51,875 nt of DNA from Gammaproteobacteria bacterium (GCA_963575655.1 CAUYTY010000055.1:1-51875); one strand, 5' to 3'; positions 1 through 8,329 are shown, counted from the first letter of the stretch. The notes: generated by a model not told the origin, from the letters alone. A program made the numbers and translations.

Positions 1-57
1 ATAATGAGTTACAATCGATTAACCCACCCGTTGCACTTCAAGGTTGAATCCGCCTCT
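1..57 (+). repeat. IS30 3' end, copy A of a 57-bp direct repeat
   Basis: The first 57 bases are identical to 1327-1383, which is the 3' end of the IS30-type transposase fragment there plus about 10 bases past its stop codon. The window therefore begins inside one IS30 copy and meets a second one 1.3 kb later, with different DNA to the right of each. This may be two genuine insertions or a contig that begins in a repeat. Confidence 0.9.
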
Positions 58-71
58 GGAATTAACTGAAA

Positions 72-267
72 ATGTGGAGCAAAGACTTCAAAGAGTTTGT
101 TTGGTTATTAAACCAACATGAGGTAGAATACCTGATTGTTGGGGGGTATGCCTTGGGTATCCACGGCTATCCGCGATACACAGGTGTATTTGGATGTCTG
201 GATCAATCCAACGGCGGAAAACGGACGTAAAATGGTTATGGTAATGGATGACTTTGGTTTTTCGTAA
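72..267 (+). pseudogene. Frameshifted nucleotidyltransferase (DUF6036/AbiEii-like) fragment
   Basis: From the ATG at 72 the frame reads MWSKDFKEFVWLL and then EYLIVGGYALGIHGYPRYTG, the typical N-terminal nucleotidyltransferase motif with its GG(Y/W)A signature. Near 183 the frame shifts by one base. The other frame continues LDVWINPTAENGRK and ends at TAA 265-267. The usual family protein is much longer (from memory, 150 residues or more), so the gene is both frameshifted and truncated. Such proteins are usually small mobile toxin-like or nucleotide-transfer genes. It directly follows the IS30 end, so it was probably flanking DNA into which the element inserted. It is almost certainly non-functional. 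Confidence 0.75.
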
Positions 268-322
268 CTACCTACCTACCACCAATCTACCAACCTTCTG
301 CAAAAAACGATAATGTAAGCGG

Positions 323-604
323 ATGCTCAACAACCTACCCAATGAGATAGCGCCCCTGAAAGCCATCATCCATGAAGTATGTGGAGAGAATGAACGGCTC
401 AAGGCGGAAAACGAACGGCTCAAGGCGGAAAACGCTGAGTTACGCCGTCGTTTGGGGTTGGACAGCAGCAACAGCCATAAACCGCCCAGTAGCGATGGTT
501 TGAAGAAGAAGCCAATCAAGCCGGCGTTGCCCAAGGCAGAAGGGCGGAATAAAGGAGGGCAGAAAGGGCATGAGAGAAATAAAAAAACAAGAACACTATA
601 TTGA
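323..604 (+). pseudogene. IS66-family transposase (TnpC) N-terminal fragment
   Basis: The 93-residue frame begins MLNNLPNEIAPLKAIIHEV, followed by a heptad-like tandem (RLKAENERLKAEN) and then LGLDSSNSHKPPSSDG and GGQKGHE. The coiled coil plus the SSNSSKPPSSD-type and GGQPGH-type motifs are characteristic of the N-terminal domain of IS66 transposases. An intact protein is around 500 residues; here identity to the family stops at about 568, where unrelated transposase sequence begins. The catalytic DDE domain is absent. The two RLKAEN units are a perfect 21-bp tandem duplication at the DNA level, a likely slippage site. Confidence 0.85.
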
Positions 605-725
605 GGCAGCCAATCAGTCACTACTGAAAAGACTGCATGCAGATGACATTGTTGTTGATATTCAAAAGGTTGAAGGTGCTGAAGTGGATGAAATGTGGAG
701 CTATAGCAAAGCCACCATAAAATGA
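570..725 (+). pseudogene. IS1-family transposase internal fragment
   Basis: The frame from ATG 570 gives 51 residues, including LLKRLHADDIVVDIQKVEGA and VDEMWSYS. The VDE(M/Q)WSY motif with its preceding region is typical of the InsB part of IS1-family transposases and contains the first catalytic Asp. The sequence breaks off immediately after WSY, and neither the C-terminal catalytic residues nor the N-terminal zinc finger is present. It is joined directly to the IS66 piece on the left and the IS630 piece on the right, with no intact element ends visible, which points to nested insertion and deletion. Confidence 0.75.
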
Positions 726-880
726 TTACGCATAATTTGCGAAGACTTCCTCGGTAGTACGGCGTTCTCTTTTGTCAATCGCCTTTAATTGCGCCCACTT
801 ATGTTCGATGGGATTGAAATCTGGTGAATAAGGGGGTAAATATTCCAGAATATGGCCCGCATTTTTGATGGCTTGTTGAA
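726..880 (-). pseudogene. IS630-family transposase C-terminal fragment
   Basis: Read on the minus strand this encodes QQAIKNAGHILEYLPPYSPD followed by FNPIEHKWAQLKA, the hallmark DDE_3 C-terminus of IS630-family transposases (YSPDxNPIE with the last catalytic Glu). Everything upstream of this motif is missing: at 881 the coding sequence is interrupted by a small inverted-repeat element whose end has been fused into the frame. Downstream of the motif the frame continues for about 20 codons to a TAA near 724. It is dead as a gene. Confidence 0.85.
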
Positions 881-981
881 TAGACCTTATCGGAAACCCC
901 CTACCTAGCTCTGCCGGACAACGCAACCTCATGATTTATATTGACTGTGGTGGGTGATGAGGAGGTTTCCGATAAGGTCTA
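881..981. mobile_element. Family A MITE, copy 1 (TA-flanked, IS630/mariner-type ends)
   Basis: The left end TAGACCTTATCGGAAACC and the right end GGTTTCCGATAAGGTCTA are perfect inverted repeats, and both begin with TA, the usual target of IS630/Tc1/mariner elements. The element is 101 bp with no coding capacity of its own. It sits between an IS630 C-terminal fragment and an IS30 fragment, and both reading frames run into its ends. Two further copies are at 10093-10192 and 13305-13471. Confidence 0.8.
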
Positions 982-1373
982 TTGCCCATGTGGCTAGCAA
1001 AGAGGCCGCTGTTGTGGCGGACACGATGATTTCCTTACTCAAGCCTTTCGCTGATCATGTTCACACTATCACGACCGACAACGGCAAGGAGTTTTCTCAA
1101 CATCAACGAATCGCCAAGGAACTGAATGCGGGGTTCTATTTCGCACACCCATATTCCTCTTGGGAACGTGGCGCCAATGAGAATATGAATGGACTAATCC
1201 GCCAGTTCTTTCCAAAGAAGATGAGTCTTAAATTCATCCCTGAAAAACTTATCCAGAGGGCAAAGGATTTCCTAAATCACCGGCCACGGAAATGCCTCGG
1301 GTTCAAAACTCCTTTTGAAGTGTTCAATAATGAGTTACAATCGATTAACCCACCCGTTGCACTTCAAGGTTGA
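982..1373 (+). pseudogene. IS30-family transposase C-terminal fragment
   Basis: This encodes about 130 residues of an integrase-core transposase. The visible parts are KEAAVVADTMISLLKPF, HTITTDNGKEFSQHQ, HPYSSWERGANENMNGLIRQ and the tail HRPRKCLGFKTPFEVF. The TDNGKEF Asp and the S-x-E-R-G-A-N-E-N-x-N-G-L-(I/V)-R block with the catalytic Glu are diagnostic of IS30. Intact IS30 transposases have about 320-380 residues; here the N-terminal helix-turn-helix and the first catalytic Asp are gone, replaced by the family A element at 881-981. The stop is TGA 1371-1373. The 3' end is duplicated at 1-57. Confidence 0.88.
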
Positions 1374-1383
1374 ATCCGCCTCT
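1327..1383 (+). repeat. IS30 3' end, copy B of the 57-bp direct repeat
   Basis: Identical to 1-57, spanning the last 15 or so codons of the IS30 fragment, its stop codon and about 10 further bases. Beyond position 1383 the sequence differs from that beyond 57, so the right boundary of IS30 is at or very near this point. Confidence 0.9.
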
Positions 1384-1693
1384 CCCCTGCGTCCTCGAAC
1401 TCACTTATACCGCCCACGACCTTGCCCTATTCGCCCGCGATCTTGGCTACGATGGAGCACCTTTTCCGTGGGACCCGGAGCGCCGCGCCCGATTGCGCGC
1501 TGAACTCGACGCCTATTACGCCAAACTGTACGGCCTCACCCGCGACGAATTACGCTATATCCTTGACCCCGCCGATATTTACGGCGAGGATTATCCGTCC
1601 GAAACCTTCCGCGTTCTTCAGAAAAACGAAATCCGTCAATTTGGCGAATACCGAACCCGGCGGCTGGTGCTGGAGGCGTGGGATAATTTATGA
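1384..1693 (+). pseudogene. C-terminal remnant of a restriction-modification (Eco57I/N-6 methylase-like) protein
   Basis: The open frame gives about 100 residues without a start of its own: [60 protein letters not shown] and a C-terminus [13 protein letters not shown]. The ending 'LDP.D.YG.D.P.ETFRVL...E...[14 protein letters not shown]' is familiar from large class IIG-like DNA methyltransferase/restriction proteins. The rest of the gene (usually 1000 residues or more) is missing because the IS30 end abuts it at 1383. The stop TGA overlaps the ATG of the next frame, as in an operon. It is a decayed defence gene. Confidence 0.65.
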
Positions 1694-1824
1694 AATTTGA
1701 ATGGGACCGCAATAAGGAAAAGACTAACGTCCAAAAACATAGAGCCACACTTGAAGAAGGCGCCCTATGTGGAACACACGCCAACGGCGCGTTGATACGT
1801 CCGCTCGGGGTTACCCCGGACTGA
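1690..1824 (+). pseudogene. BrnT-like toxin, N-terminal fragment
   Basis: The ATG at 1690 overlaps the stop of the preceding frame (ATGA). The first residues [20 protein letters not shown] and LEEG match the start of BrnT ribonuclease toxins (MxFEWDxxKxxxNxxKHGVSFEEA). After about 25 codons the family match ends and the frame runs into a large inverted repeat, stopping at TGA 1822-1824 (44 residues against about 90-95 for BrnT). No BrnA antitoxin follows. The likely history is insertion of the inverted repeat or a deletion at about 1765. It is not functional. Confidence 0.65.
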
Positions 1825-1852
1825 CATACCAACGCGCCGTTGATGTGGTGTC
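1776..1852. repeat. Inverted repeat at the BrnT breakpoint
   Basis: Two arms share the core AACGGCGCGTTG and its complement CAACGCGCCGTT, with similar flanks, and are separated by a loop of about 20 bases that contains a smaller GGGGTTACCCC palindrome. The right arm (GGACTGACATACCAACGCG...) resembles part of the repeat at 25064-25136. It marks the point where BrnT homology ends. Confidence 0.6.
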
Positions 1853-1933
1853 TTCAACGCTCGGAACAGTTGCGGCTAAGTGGGTGGCCGTAGCGGGAGT
1901 GTTCGTCGAACGGAGACGATTTTTAGCACGCGA

Positions 1934-2524
1934 CTAATGGTGTCCCCCTCGGCTGCGCTGATACTGGATGTATCCCGCGAAGAGCGCCAGGCTCCAGTAG
2001 TTGAGAAGGTACAGCCCCCAGAAGACCAGGCAAACCAAGTAGACGGTTATCCAGGCCGACCACAAGGCCGTACCTGCGCACGCCACGATCCCCCGTAAGG
2101 CGTTCCAGAACTTCCAAACGCGCAGACACAACAACACGAGGATGGTTGGTATCACCACCACCACGAGCGCAATAAGTAGACCCCGGCCACTTAGCGGCTG
2201 TTCCCGGAGCAGATTCAATAGCGGCTCTGGGTCATAGGCGAGAAGGTTGGCCCGTTCCAGCAGGAACTGATTCATGCTGAGGTTCCACTTGCTCGCCGGC
2301 ACGAACAATGCCTGGAGGTCGTAGTAGCTTTCGTCGAAGCTGGCATGGAGGAGCAGTCCACCGGCCAGCAACCCTTGCAACCGCGCTAGGGTAGTAAGGA
2401 TGGGGATCGCATGAAATTCATGATGAGCGATCACATTCATCAACGCCTCACCGCCATTGGCGACGAGGACTGGGATGCTGATGACGATGGCAGCTTGGAT
2501 AATGACCGAGAGCAGGTCGAGCAT
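1934..2524 (-). CDS. Hypothetical multi-pass membrane protein
   Basis: This is a 196-residue frame from ATG 2524 to TAG 1934. I do not recognise the family. The composition shows a hydrophobic N-terminal helix (residues about 3-22), a second apolar stretch near 45-62, and two strong membrane segments around 115-137 and 152-180. Between the second and third lies a soluble loop with ESYYDLQALF and FLLERANLLA. This layout suggests a four-pass inner-membrane protein with a periplasmic or cytoplasmic loop of about 50 residues. It stands alone: a transposon graveyard lies downstream and a gene-poor stretch upstream. The continuous hydrophobic pattern argues for a real gene, though conservation cannot be judged here. 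Confidence 0.6.
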   Translation of the reverse strand: MLDLLSVIIQAAIVISIPVLVANGGEALMNVIAHHEFHAIPILTTLARLQGLLAGGLLLHASFDESYYDLQALFVPASKWNLSMNQFLLERANLLAYDPEPLLNLLREQPLSGRGLLIALVVVVIPTILVLLCLRVWKFWNALRGIVACAGTALWSAWITVYLVCLVFWGLYLLNYWSLALFAGYIQYQRSRGGHH

Positions 2525-3542
2525 TCCTGGACCGTAAAGATGACTGATGGACTCATGGCCGCGTCATTGCGATAGCTTTAGACGCGACCCCCCGCTACCT
2601 CCCAAAAGGCGGAGCCTTAGGGATCTCGTACTCACCAAAGTCCCCGAGAAACCCCTGCCTTGTGGGCAGACAGGGAGGAAAGGAGACGGTTTTTCAACGC
2701 AGACCGGTACCGAACCATCCGGCAGCCGGCCTTGCAAGGACCTAGTAACACAACCTTTCGGTTTTCGTCCCTTGCCAGTGTGTAGCACGACTTCAGTCCA
2801 ATATTCTGAATCTAGCAACAAACCATTGGTATATCCCTACACCCTTGCGTCTATCCATCCCATTCCGTGAGGACGATACCTCCCTTGGTACAGGTTCAAA
2901 GAGCGAGGTCTCCCTCCCCTACCCAGATGGTCACCATAGAACCTGCGACTAAGCGCATGGTAACCACTCAACACCCGCACGTACAGTACTGCATCCTTCA
3001 AACGGGCAGCTTCTGGCGAATAGATCCGGCTTGCATCGGACAACAACCATCACATGGCCTGATAAGCGGTCAAACACCAAATTAATTGTGGTATAGCGTC
3101 CTCAAGGAGAAGGCTCATGATCTTGAAAGCTTTCCCAGGGGGTAGGCGCTCGGCGGCCATTATATGGTATTCGTCCATTCGATAGTGAAGGTATTCTAGA
3201 AAAACAATTTAGGTCAGGTTGCCATCCATCCGATTAAAGAGTAGCTGCATCCGTTTTAGCTTCAGAACATTGGCATATAATCTGAATCCTTCTATTTTCT
3301 TGAGAAATGGAGGCTCCCCCACAATTGGGTACAAGGCAATCGGGTTTGTCTTTCGGACATTGATTAAAATTGCACAATCGACCGAGATAATGATTGGTAT
3401 CTGAGTTAAAGATGAAGGTGTCAACCTAGATATCGGCGATACCGAATGTTGGATCACGTTGTTGGGCTTTGTGCAGGGCTTGAGCCAATGCCTTGCGGCC
3501 TTTAGCGGCTGGAATAATAATCAGCATCTCATGGATGCTGGT
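2525..3542. other. 1-kb gap without a recognisable gene
   Basis: No frame here looks like a known protein. On the minus strand a 42-codon frame (3050-3178, MDEYHIMAAERLPPGKAF...) has protein-like composition, and a 33-codon frame (3426-3527, MLIIIPAAKGRKALAQAL...) lies in phase with the stop codon of the downstream-facing reductase gene; neither is assigned. The part from 2560 to 3050 has many short G/C-rich inverted motifs on the minus strand and reads more like a structured RNA or a decayed element than like coding DNA. I could not match it to RNase P, tmRNA or a group II intron domain V. Confidence 0.4.
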
Positions 3543-4274
3543 TTAGGGCATTAATGATCGCCCTCCATCTACCGTCAGGATATGGCCGCTGGTATAGGTC
3601 GCACTTTGCACCAGAAACAACACTGCGCGGGCCACCTCTGTTGGAGAACCCAAACGGTTAAGAGTGGTACGGGCAAGGAGATTGGTTTTGTAGGTATCAC
3701 TCACTGGTCGTTCCGGCCACAAAATGGTTCCCGGCGCTACGGCGTTTACTCGCACTTGTGGACCTAATTCCCGCGCCAAGGCTTTAGTAAGCATGGTCAG
3801 TCCCGCCTTGGCAATACTATAGATTGGGTGATCTTTTAATGGACGTTCGGCATAGATATCTACGATATTGACAATATTACCCCCCGTAATACGCAGCCAC
3901 GGGGCGGCGGCTTGAGACAGAAAGAAAGGAGCACGTAGGTTAGTACCGAGGAGGTCATCCCATTGGGGAGCGGTGGCCTGTTCCAATGGGGTTGGATAGA
4001 AGGTTGATGCGTTGTTTACCAAGCAATCTAATCGACCCCACGCAGCGACCGTCTGATCTACCAGAGCCGAGAGGTTGTCGAATGCGAGTAGGTCCGCTTG
4101 TAGTGTTACCACGGAATCAGGGCGTGCCGTCTCCAGCTCCTCACATAGGGAGCGTACGGCCTCTGCCGAGGATCGATAGTGCAGTACGACATTCATTCCC
4201 GCACCATGTAAAGCTCGGGCAATGGCAGCGCCTACGCGGTGCGCTGCTCCCGTAATTAAGGCAGTCTGGGGCAT
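3543..4274 (-). CDS. Pteridine reductase (FolM/PTR1-like short-chain dehydrogenase)
   Basis: This 243-residue protein is an NADPH-dependent short-chain dehydrogenase. The N-terminal cofactor loop reads TGAAHRVGAAIA; the Arg in TGxxxRxG is the mark of pteridine reductases (PTR1, FolM) rather than of FabG-type enzymes. Further motifs are NNAS at about 87-90, the active-site Y-x-x-x-K in YSIAKAGL at about 152-156, and the C-terminal GHILTVDGGRSL. It probably reduces dihydrobiopterin/dihydromonapterin or dihydrofolate in pterin metabolism. In many gammaproteobacteria the gene lies next to folate genes, but here it stands alone, divergent from the comEA-like gene. The start ATG 4274 puts the cofactor loop at residue 8, as expected. 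Confidence 0.85.
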   Translation of the reverse strand: MPQTALITGAAHRVGAAIARALHGAGMNVVLHYRSSAEAVRSLCEELETARPDSVVTLQADLLAFDNLSALVDQTVAAWGRLDCLVNNASTFYPTPLEQATAPQWDDLLGTNLRAPFFLSQAAAPWLRITGGNIVNIVDIYAERPLKDHPIYSIAKAGLTMLTKALARELGPQVRVNAVAPGTILWPERPVSDTYKTNLLARTTLNRLGSPTEVARAVLFLVQSATYTSGHILTVDGGRSLMP

Positions 4275-4574
4275 ATCTTCGTCACGCGAATACTGCTGAA
4301 GGAAAGGTTGAAGGCAGAAGAGGTAGTAGATGTGGCCATCTGGTAGGTCGAATCCTGGGGTAGTACAATCGTTTTTCTGGATTAAAATACGGGAAATCGA
4401 TAATATTTCTCAGTACTGTTGCGCAGGGAAGAAGGGAATTGCTAATTTTTGTTAGCCACTATCCTAATACGGTAATAGTCGTCGCAAGGAAATCAAAGAG
4501 GCAACGAGATGTTACCGTAACGCGCCCGAGAGTGATTGGGTAGTTATAAACCATCTTACTTTAGAGGATAATCC

Positions 4575-4961
4575 ATGAAAAATCTACGTATCTGGTTGTC
4601 TGTATTCCTTCTGGTGGTGTTTAGTGGCCTTGCCTATGGTGCCCCTGTGGACATCAATACCGCCGATGCTGCCGCTCTCGCCAATGCCATCGTAGGGGTA
4701 GGTCCGAAAAAGGCTGAGGCGATTGTGACCTATCGCCAACAGAATGGTCCCTTCACCACCGTTGATGATCTCATGAAGGTTAAGGGGATTGGTCAAAAAA
4801 CCTTGGACAACAATCGTGCCAACCTCACTGTTGGTTCAGTGCCCGCATCTGCTGCCCCTGCCAAGCCTTTGGCTGCGGAACCTGCCAAGCCTGCAGCTGT
4901 GGCGCCTGCTAAGCCTGCGGCCATGGTGCCTGCCAAGCCCACCACTCCCGCAACCAAATAG
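4575..4961 (+). CDS. ComEA-like helix-hairpin-helix protein with an AKPA-rich tail
   Basis: A 128-residue secreted protein. Residues 1-22 form a signal peptide ending in AYG-A. The next part, PVDINTADAAALAN, GVGPKKAEAIVTYR and VDDLMKVKGIGQKTLD, is the double helix-hairpin-helix of ComEA, which binds DNA without sequence preference in the periplasm and helps natural transformation. The last 35-40 residues are a low-complexity tail of Pro-Ala-Lys repeats (APAKP, VAPAKPA, VPAKP), which resembles histone-H1-like or wall-spanning tails and is absent from many short ComEA proteins. An AGAGGA-like ribosome site (TTAGAGGATAATCC) precedes ATG 4575. It is a single-gene unit. Confidence 0.85.
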   Translation: MKNLRIWLSVFLLVVFSGLAYGAPVDINTADAAALANAIVGVGPKKAEAIVTYRQQNGPFTTVDDLMKVKGIGQKTLDNNRANLTVGSVPASAAPAKPLAAEPAKPAAVAPAKPAAMVPAKPTTPATK

Positions 4962-5098
4962 TTTTTGGTAGTCGTTTAGCCTCCCTGGGGACGTGAATGT
5001 CTCATCCGTCGCCCTCGTGCGACCGAGATGGTCGCGTTCCCTGGGGGAACGTCAGAACAAGGTGGGTTTTTAGGCAAGATCCCCTCTCGTTGGTAAAA

Positions 5099-7309
5099 CT
5101 ATTTGGCGTCCTTTCCTGCCAGACGTGCCCGCAGATTGGTAAGACGCTGGGCAGATCGCAGATTTTTCACGGCAAGGGCAAGCGCCTGGGATTGGGCGAC
5201 CAGGACTACGAGGCGTCGGCCGCGAGTCACTGCGGTGTAGAGCAGGTTACGCTCCAGTAGGGTGTAGTGTTGCGTCGCCAAGGGAATGACCACTGCGGGG
5301 TATTCGCTCCCCTGACTCTTGTGAATCGTGGTCGCATAGGCCAATGTAATCTCGTCCAATTCGGCCAACTCGTATTCCACAGTTCTTCCGTCGTAGTCTA
5401 TCCACAACAAACTCTCTTCAGAATCGATCCGGCTGATGGTGCCAATGTCGCCATTGAAAACCTCCTTGTCATAGTTATTAACAGTCTGGATCACCTTATC
5501 CCCAGGGGCATAGGTGTTTCCAAAACGTTCTACGCGCGGTGTTCCATTGGGGTTGAGGAGTTTTTGCAGTTCGACATTGAGGCTACGCGCCCCCAATGAC
5601 CCGCGATTCATGGGAGTAAGTACCTGTATTTCTTTTACGGGGTCTAGGCCAAAACGCTTGGGGATACGTTGGGTCACCATAGTAAGCAGACGTTCACGCA
5701 CCTCTTCGGGGGTCTTGGCGTAGACCAGATAGAAATCGCTTTCCTCTTCGGGGGCGGGGCGTTCGGGTTGGAGGCCGCGATTGATACGGTGGGCATTGAC
5801 GATGATGCGCGAGGCCGCCGCCTGACGAAAGATCTCGGTGAGGCACAGGATGGGTACTGCTGTCGAGGCGATGATGTCACTGAGTACGGTTCCCGGTCCT
5901 ACCGAGGGAAGTTGGTCCACGTCACCCACCAACAACAGTGCGCTACGCGAGGGAAGGGCACGCAAGAGCTGATTCATCAACACGACATCGACCATCGAGG
6001 TCTCATCCAGTACGACCAGGTCGGCCTCCAGCGGATGATTGGCGTTGCGTTTGAAGCCCCCCTGCTTGGGGTCGAACTCTAGGGTGCGGTGCAGGGTGCG
6101 GGCCTCCATTCCCGTAGACTCGGCGAGGCGTTTGGCCGCCCGCCCGGTGGGTGCACAGAGCAGTACGTCTACCTGTTTTGCCCGCAAAATCCGTAGGATG
6201 CTGTTGACAACCGTGGTCTTGCCGACCCCCGGACCCCCGGTAATCACCGTCACCTTGCCATTTACTGCCGCTGTTACTGCGGCACGTTGCGAGTTTGAAA
6301 GGCTCAGGCCGGTCTTGCGCTCGACCCATGGTAGCGCGGCGGCGGTGTCTACCCATTTCCAGGGGGGGAGCCCAGCCATTAACCGCAACAGGTGGCTTGC
6401 TACTCCGACCTCGGCGCGGTACAGGGGGGTGAGGAATAGGCTCGGGACCCCCTCGATCGCCTCCGCAACCAGGTTTTCCGCAGCGACCTCCAGGTCTAGG
6501 GCCTGTTCAATGATTAGGGCCGGGATGGTCAGTAGTTCGACCGAATTCTCGGTTAGAGTGGTTCGTGTGGCCGCGCAGTGGCCCTCACCGGAGCGTTCTT
6601 GGAGGATATGACGCACCCCGGCCTGGGCTCGAATTAGTGAGTCAGCGGGAATCCCCAGGCGAGCGGCAAGGGTGTCGGCGGTCTTAAAACCAACCCCATG
6701 GATATCAAGGGCGAGTCGATAGGGATTCTCGCGCACGAGGTCGATGGACTCATTGCCGTAGGTTTTGTAGATACGCACCGCACGCCCAGTGCCCACACCA
6801 TGAGATTGAAGGAAGACCATAATCTCGCGGATTATCTTTTGTTCGGTCCAGGATTTTTCCACTCGTTCGCGGCGTTTGGGGCCGATTCCAGGCAATTCTT
6901 GGAGGCGTTCCGGGGTTCGTTCGATAACGTCGAAGACCTGTTCACCAAAGGCCGCCACGAGTTTCTTGGCGAAATGGGGACCAATCCCTCGTACCATCCC
7001 AGACCCCAAATAACGCTCGATTCCTTCTCGGGTACTGGGTGGCACGATGCGCAGATAGCGTGCTGCGAATTGCAGGCCGTGACTGCGATCATTGACCCAG
7101 TTACCGTCGCAATCCACATATTCCCCCGGCGTAACCGACGCCGCACTGCCTACGATCGTGACCAATTCAGCACGACCGCGCACCCTCACGCGCAAGACAC
7201 AAAAGCCGGTCTCTTCACTATGAAAAGTAATTCGCTCTACATTTCCTGCGAGATGTTCCAGTGGGGCGGTGCTAGGGTTGGGCGTGAGAGAGAACGAGGG
7301 AGCAGACAT
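5099..7309 (-). CDS. recD2: RecD2-type ATP-dependent DNA helicase
   Basis: This 736-residue SF1B helicase of the RecD2/TraA group has an N-terminal beta domain (about 20-90), tandem helix-hairpin-helix segments ([15 protein letters not shown] at about 108 and [12 protein letters not shown] at 139) and the helicase core. The core shows Walker [10 protein letters not shown] at 358-366, a Walker B region [10 protein letters not shown] at about 432-441, [12 protein letters not shown], and [15 protein letters not shown] followed by [11 protein letters not shown] in the C-terminal UvrD-like domain. RecD2 unwinds DNA 5'-3' and acts in repair and replication outside RecBCD. Length and motifs are complete. 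ATG 7309 has no obvious ribosome site, so the start is only probable. It is monocistronic, ending about 140 bp past the convergent comEA-like gene. Confidence 0.92.
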   Translation of the reverse strand: MSAPSFSLTPNPSTAPLEHLAGNVERITFHSEETGFCVLRVRVRGRAELVTIVGSAASVTPGEYVDCDGNWVNDRSHGLQFAARYLRIVPPSTREGIERYLGSGMVRGIGPHFAKKLVAAFGEQVFDVIERTPERLQELPGIGPKRRERVEKSWTEQKIIREIMVFLQSHGVGTGRAVRIYKTYGNESIDLVRENPYRLALDIHGVGFKTADTLAARLGIPADSLIRAQAGVRHILQERSGEGHCAATRTTLTENSVELLTIPALIIEQALDLEVAAENLVAEAIEGVPSLFLTPLYRAEVGVASHLLRLMAGLPPWKWVDTAAALPWVERKTGLSLSNSQRAAVTAAVNGKVTVITGGPGVGKTTVVNSILRILRAKQVDVLLCAPTGRAAKRLAESTGMEARTLHRTLEFDPKQGGFKRNANHPLEADLVVLDETSMVDVVLMNQLLRALPSRSALLLVGDVDQLPSVGPGTVLSDIIASTAVPILCLTEIFRQAAASRIIVNAHRINRGLQPERPAPEEESDFYLVYAKTPEEVRERLLTMVTQRIPKRFGLDPVKEIQVLTPMNRGSLGARSLNVELQKLLNPNGTPRVERFGNTYAPGDKVIQTVNNYDKEVFNGDIGTISRIDSEESLLWIDYDGRTVEYELAELDEITLAYATTIHKSQGSEYPAVVIPLATQHYTLLERNLLYTAVTRGRRLVVLVAQSQALALAVKNLRSAQRLTNLRARLAGKDAK

Positions 7310-7460
7310 AGAGGATGGGTAGTAAGGTGCTCAGTTGTAATAATTCAAAGGGATAGCAAAAAGATGTGGTAGAACTTGGTCTTGGTCATCGTTTCATCGG
7401 CCCACGTAGGATGCTGTGAGAAATGAACCGCATTATTCGCGTCGTCCAATTATTTATGCC

Positions 7461-7553
7461 TAACCCAAGTTGCTACCTATGCGGTGAGAAATGAAGAAGC
7501 CCCTCTCCCTGAGGGAGAGGGGAGAAAAGCGCGCTAGGTGGCAACTTGGGTTA
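7461..7553. mobile_element. Family B MITE, copy 1
   Basis: 93 bp bounded by TAACCCAAGTTGCTACCTA on the left and TAGGTGGCAACTTGGGTTA on the right. The core has GCGGTGAGAAATGAA followed by a short hairpin CCCCTCTCCCTGAGGGAGAGG. There is no coding capacity. It lies between recD2 and the REP-like region. Confidence 0.85.
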
Positions 7554-7714
7554 CTTACGAACTCTGTGACCTCCTGCCGTAGCTCCTTGGTAGCTACTGA
7601 ACGCAAGGGAGAAGAAAATTCTACCGCCTGAGAAAAGCCCTACCTTGACATTCGCCACGCAGTTCACGAAAACTCTGGAGGAAAAGGGGAAAATGGCGGA
7701 ACACTCGGCTATCC

Positions 7715-7995
7715 ATTCACGCCGCGACAATTTGCAAAAGTTAGGCTAGCGCCGCGTAGCGGCCTAATAATCTTAGCCGTGGATTTCAACTCATAATTGA
7801 AGCAGTTACTCCGTTTGTTGTGTGGCGACGATTGAATTAACCCGGTGGTTTTGATCACGGATTCCAATCGAGTGACCAAGCTCGATATGGAAGGCATGAG
7901 TTCAATCGTCGCGATGCGACGATGAGAACCTCCCATTTTAGCCGTGGATTGAAACCCACGGCTAAATTCATTACACGCGCTACGCGGTAGTTGTT
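7715..7995. repeat. REP-like palindromic cluster
   Basis: This gene-free stretch contains a hairpin at 7938-7965 with a 10-bp stem (TTAGCCGTGG / CCACGGCTAA) and an 8-base loop. A half copy of the same unit is at about 7772 (TTAGCCGTGGATTTCAACTC). Inverted arms close to GGCGACGATTGAATT lie near 7826 and 7902-7916. Short GCGCTACGCG and CGCCGCGTAGCGG palindromes lie at the edges. Hairpins of this kind often belong to REP/RAYT families; no RAYT transposase gene is in the window. Confidence 0.6.
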
Positions 7996-8083
7996 ATCCT
8001 GGTAGTTTTTTTAACCGAGACATACCTAATGCTCAAGTTATAAAATTCCTGTGTGGATAGTCAGTAAGCCCGAACGTACAGCC

Positions 8084-8329
8084 TCACAATTTTTTGTGAC
8101 TGCCATCGCACAACACACCATTGTGACCGTGTTTGCACGCGCAGAAATAGGTAGTTCCCGTCTCTTCCGCTTTATATTCTACCGGGACGAAGTCTGTGCC
8201 TTGGTGGTTGCCGTCGCAAAATGGTTGGGTCTTACTCTTACCGCAAGAACACCACCAATAGCTTTTGCCTGCCTCCACATCAACCGCACACGGTGACTTT
8301 TGGGCAATAACAGGAGTTTTGTCGGTCAT
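8084..8329 (-). CDS. Double-CDGSH iron-sulfur protein
   Basis: An 81-residue protein with two CDGSH-type [2Fe-2S] sites. The first has Cys27 and Cys29 (WCSCGKSKTQPFCDGNH), Cys38 and His42. The second has Cys63 and Cys65 (FCACKHGHNGVLCDGSH), Cys74 and His78. Each site has the three-Cys, one-His ligation of mitoNEET relatives. Bacterial two-site forms of this size are soluble, and their role in redox or iron-sulfur transfer is not settled. The gene lies just downstream of hisG on the same strand with a gap of about 60 bp, but no functional link to histidine synthesis is known. All eight ligands are present. Confidence 0.9.
   Translation of the reverse strand: MTDKTPVIAQKSPCAVDVEAGKSYWWCSCGKSKTQPFCDGNHQGTDFVPVEYKAEETGTTYFCACKHGHNGVLCDGSHKKL

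Noticed and set aside
2547-2870. 107-codon plus-strand frame
   Set aside because: The translation has no hydrophobic core or domain pattern, is rich in Pro, Ser and Arg, and overlaps a possible structured region.
2560-3050. Group II intron or other known structured RNA on the minus strand
   Set aside because: I looked for a domain V hairpin (AGCC...GGAAA...GGTT type), an RNase P core and a tmRNA 3' end and found no convincing match.
5669-6611. Two plus-strand frames (137 and 190 codons) opposite recD2
   Set aside because: Both are antisense to conserved helicase motifs and show no domain of their own.
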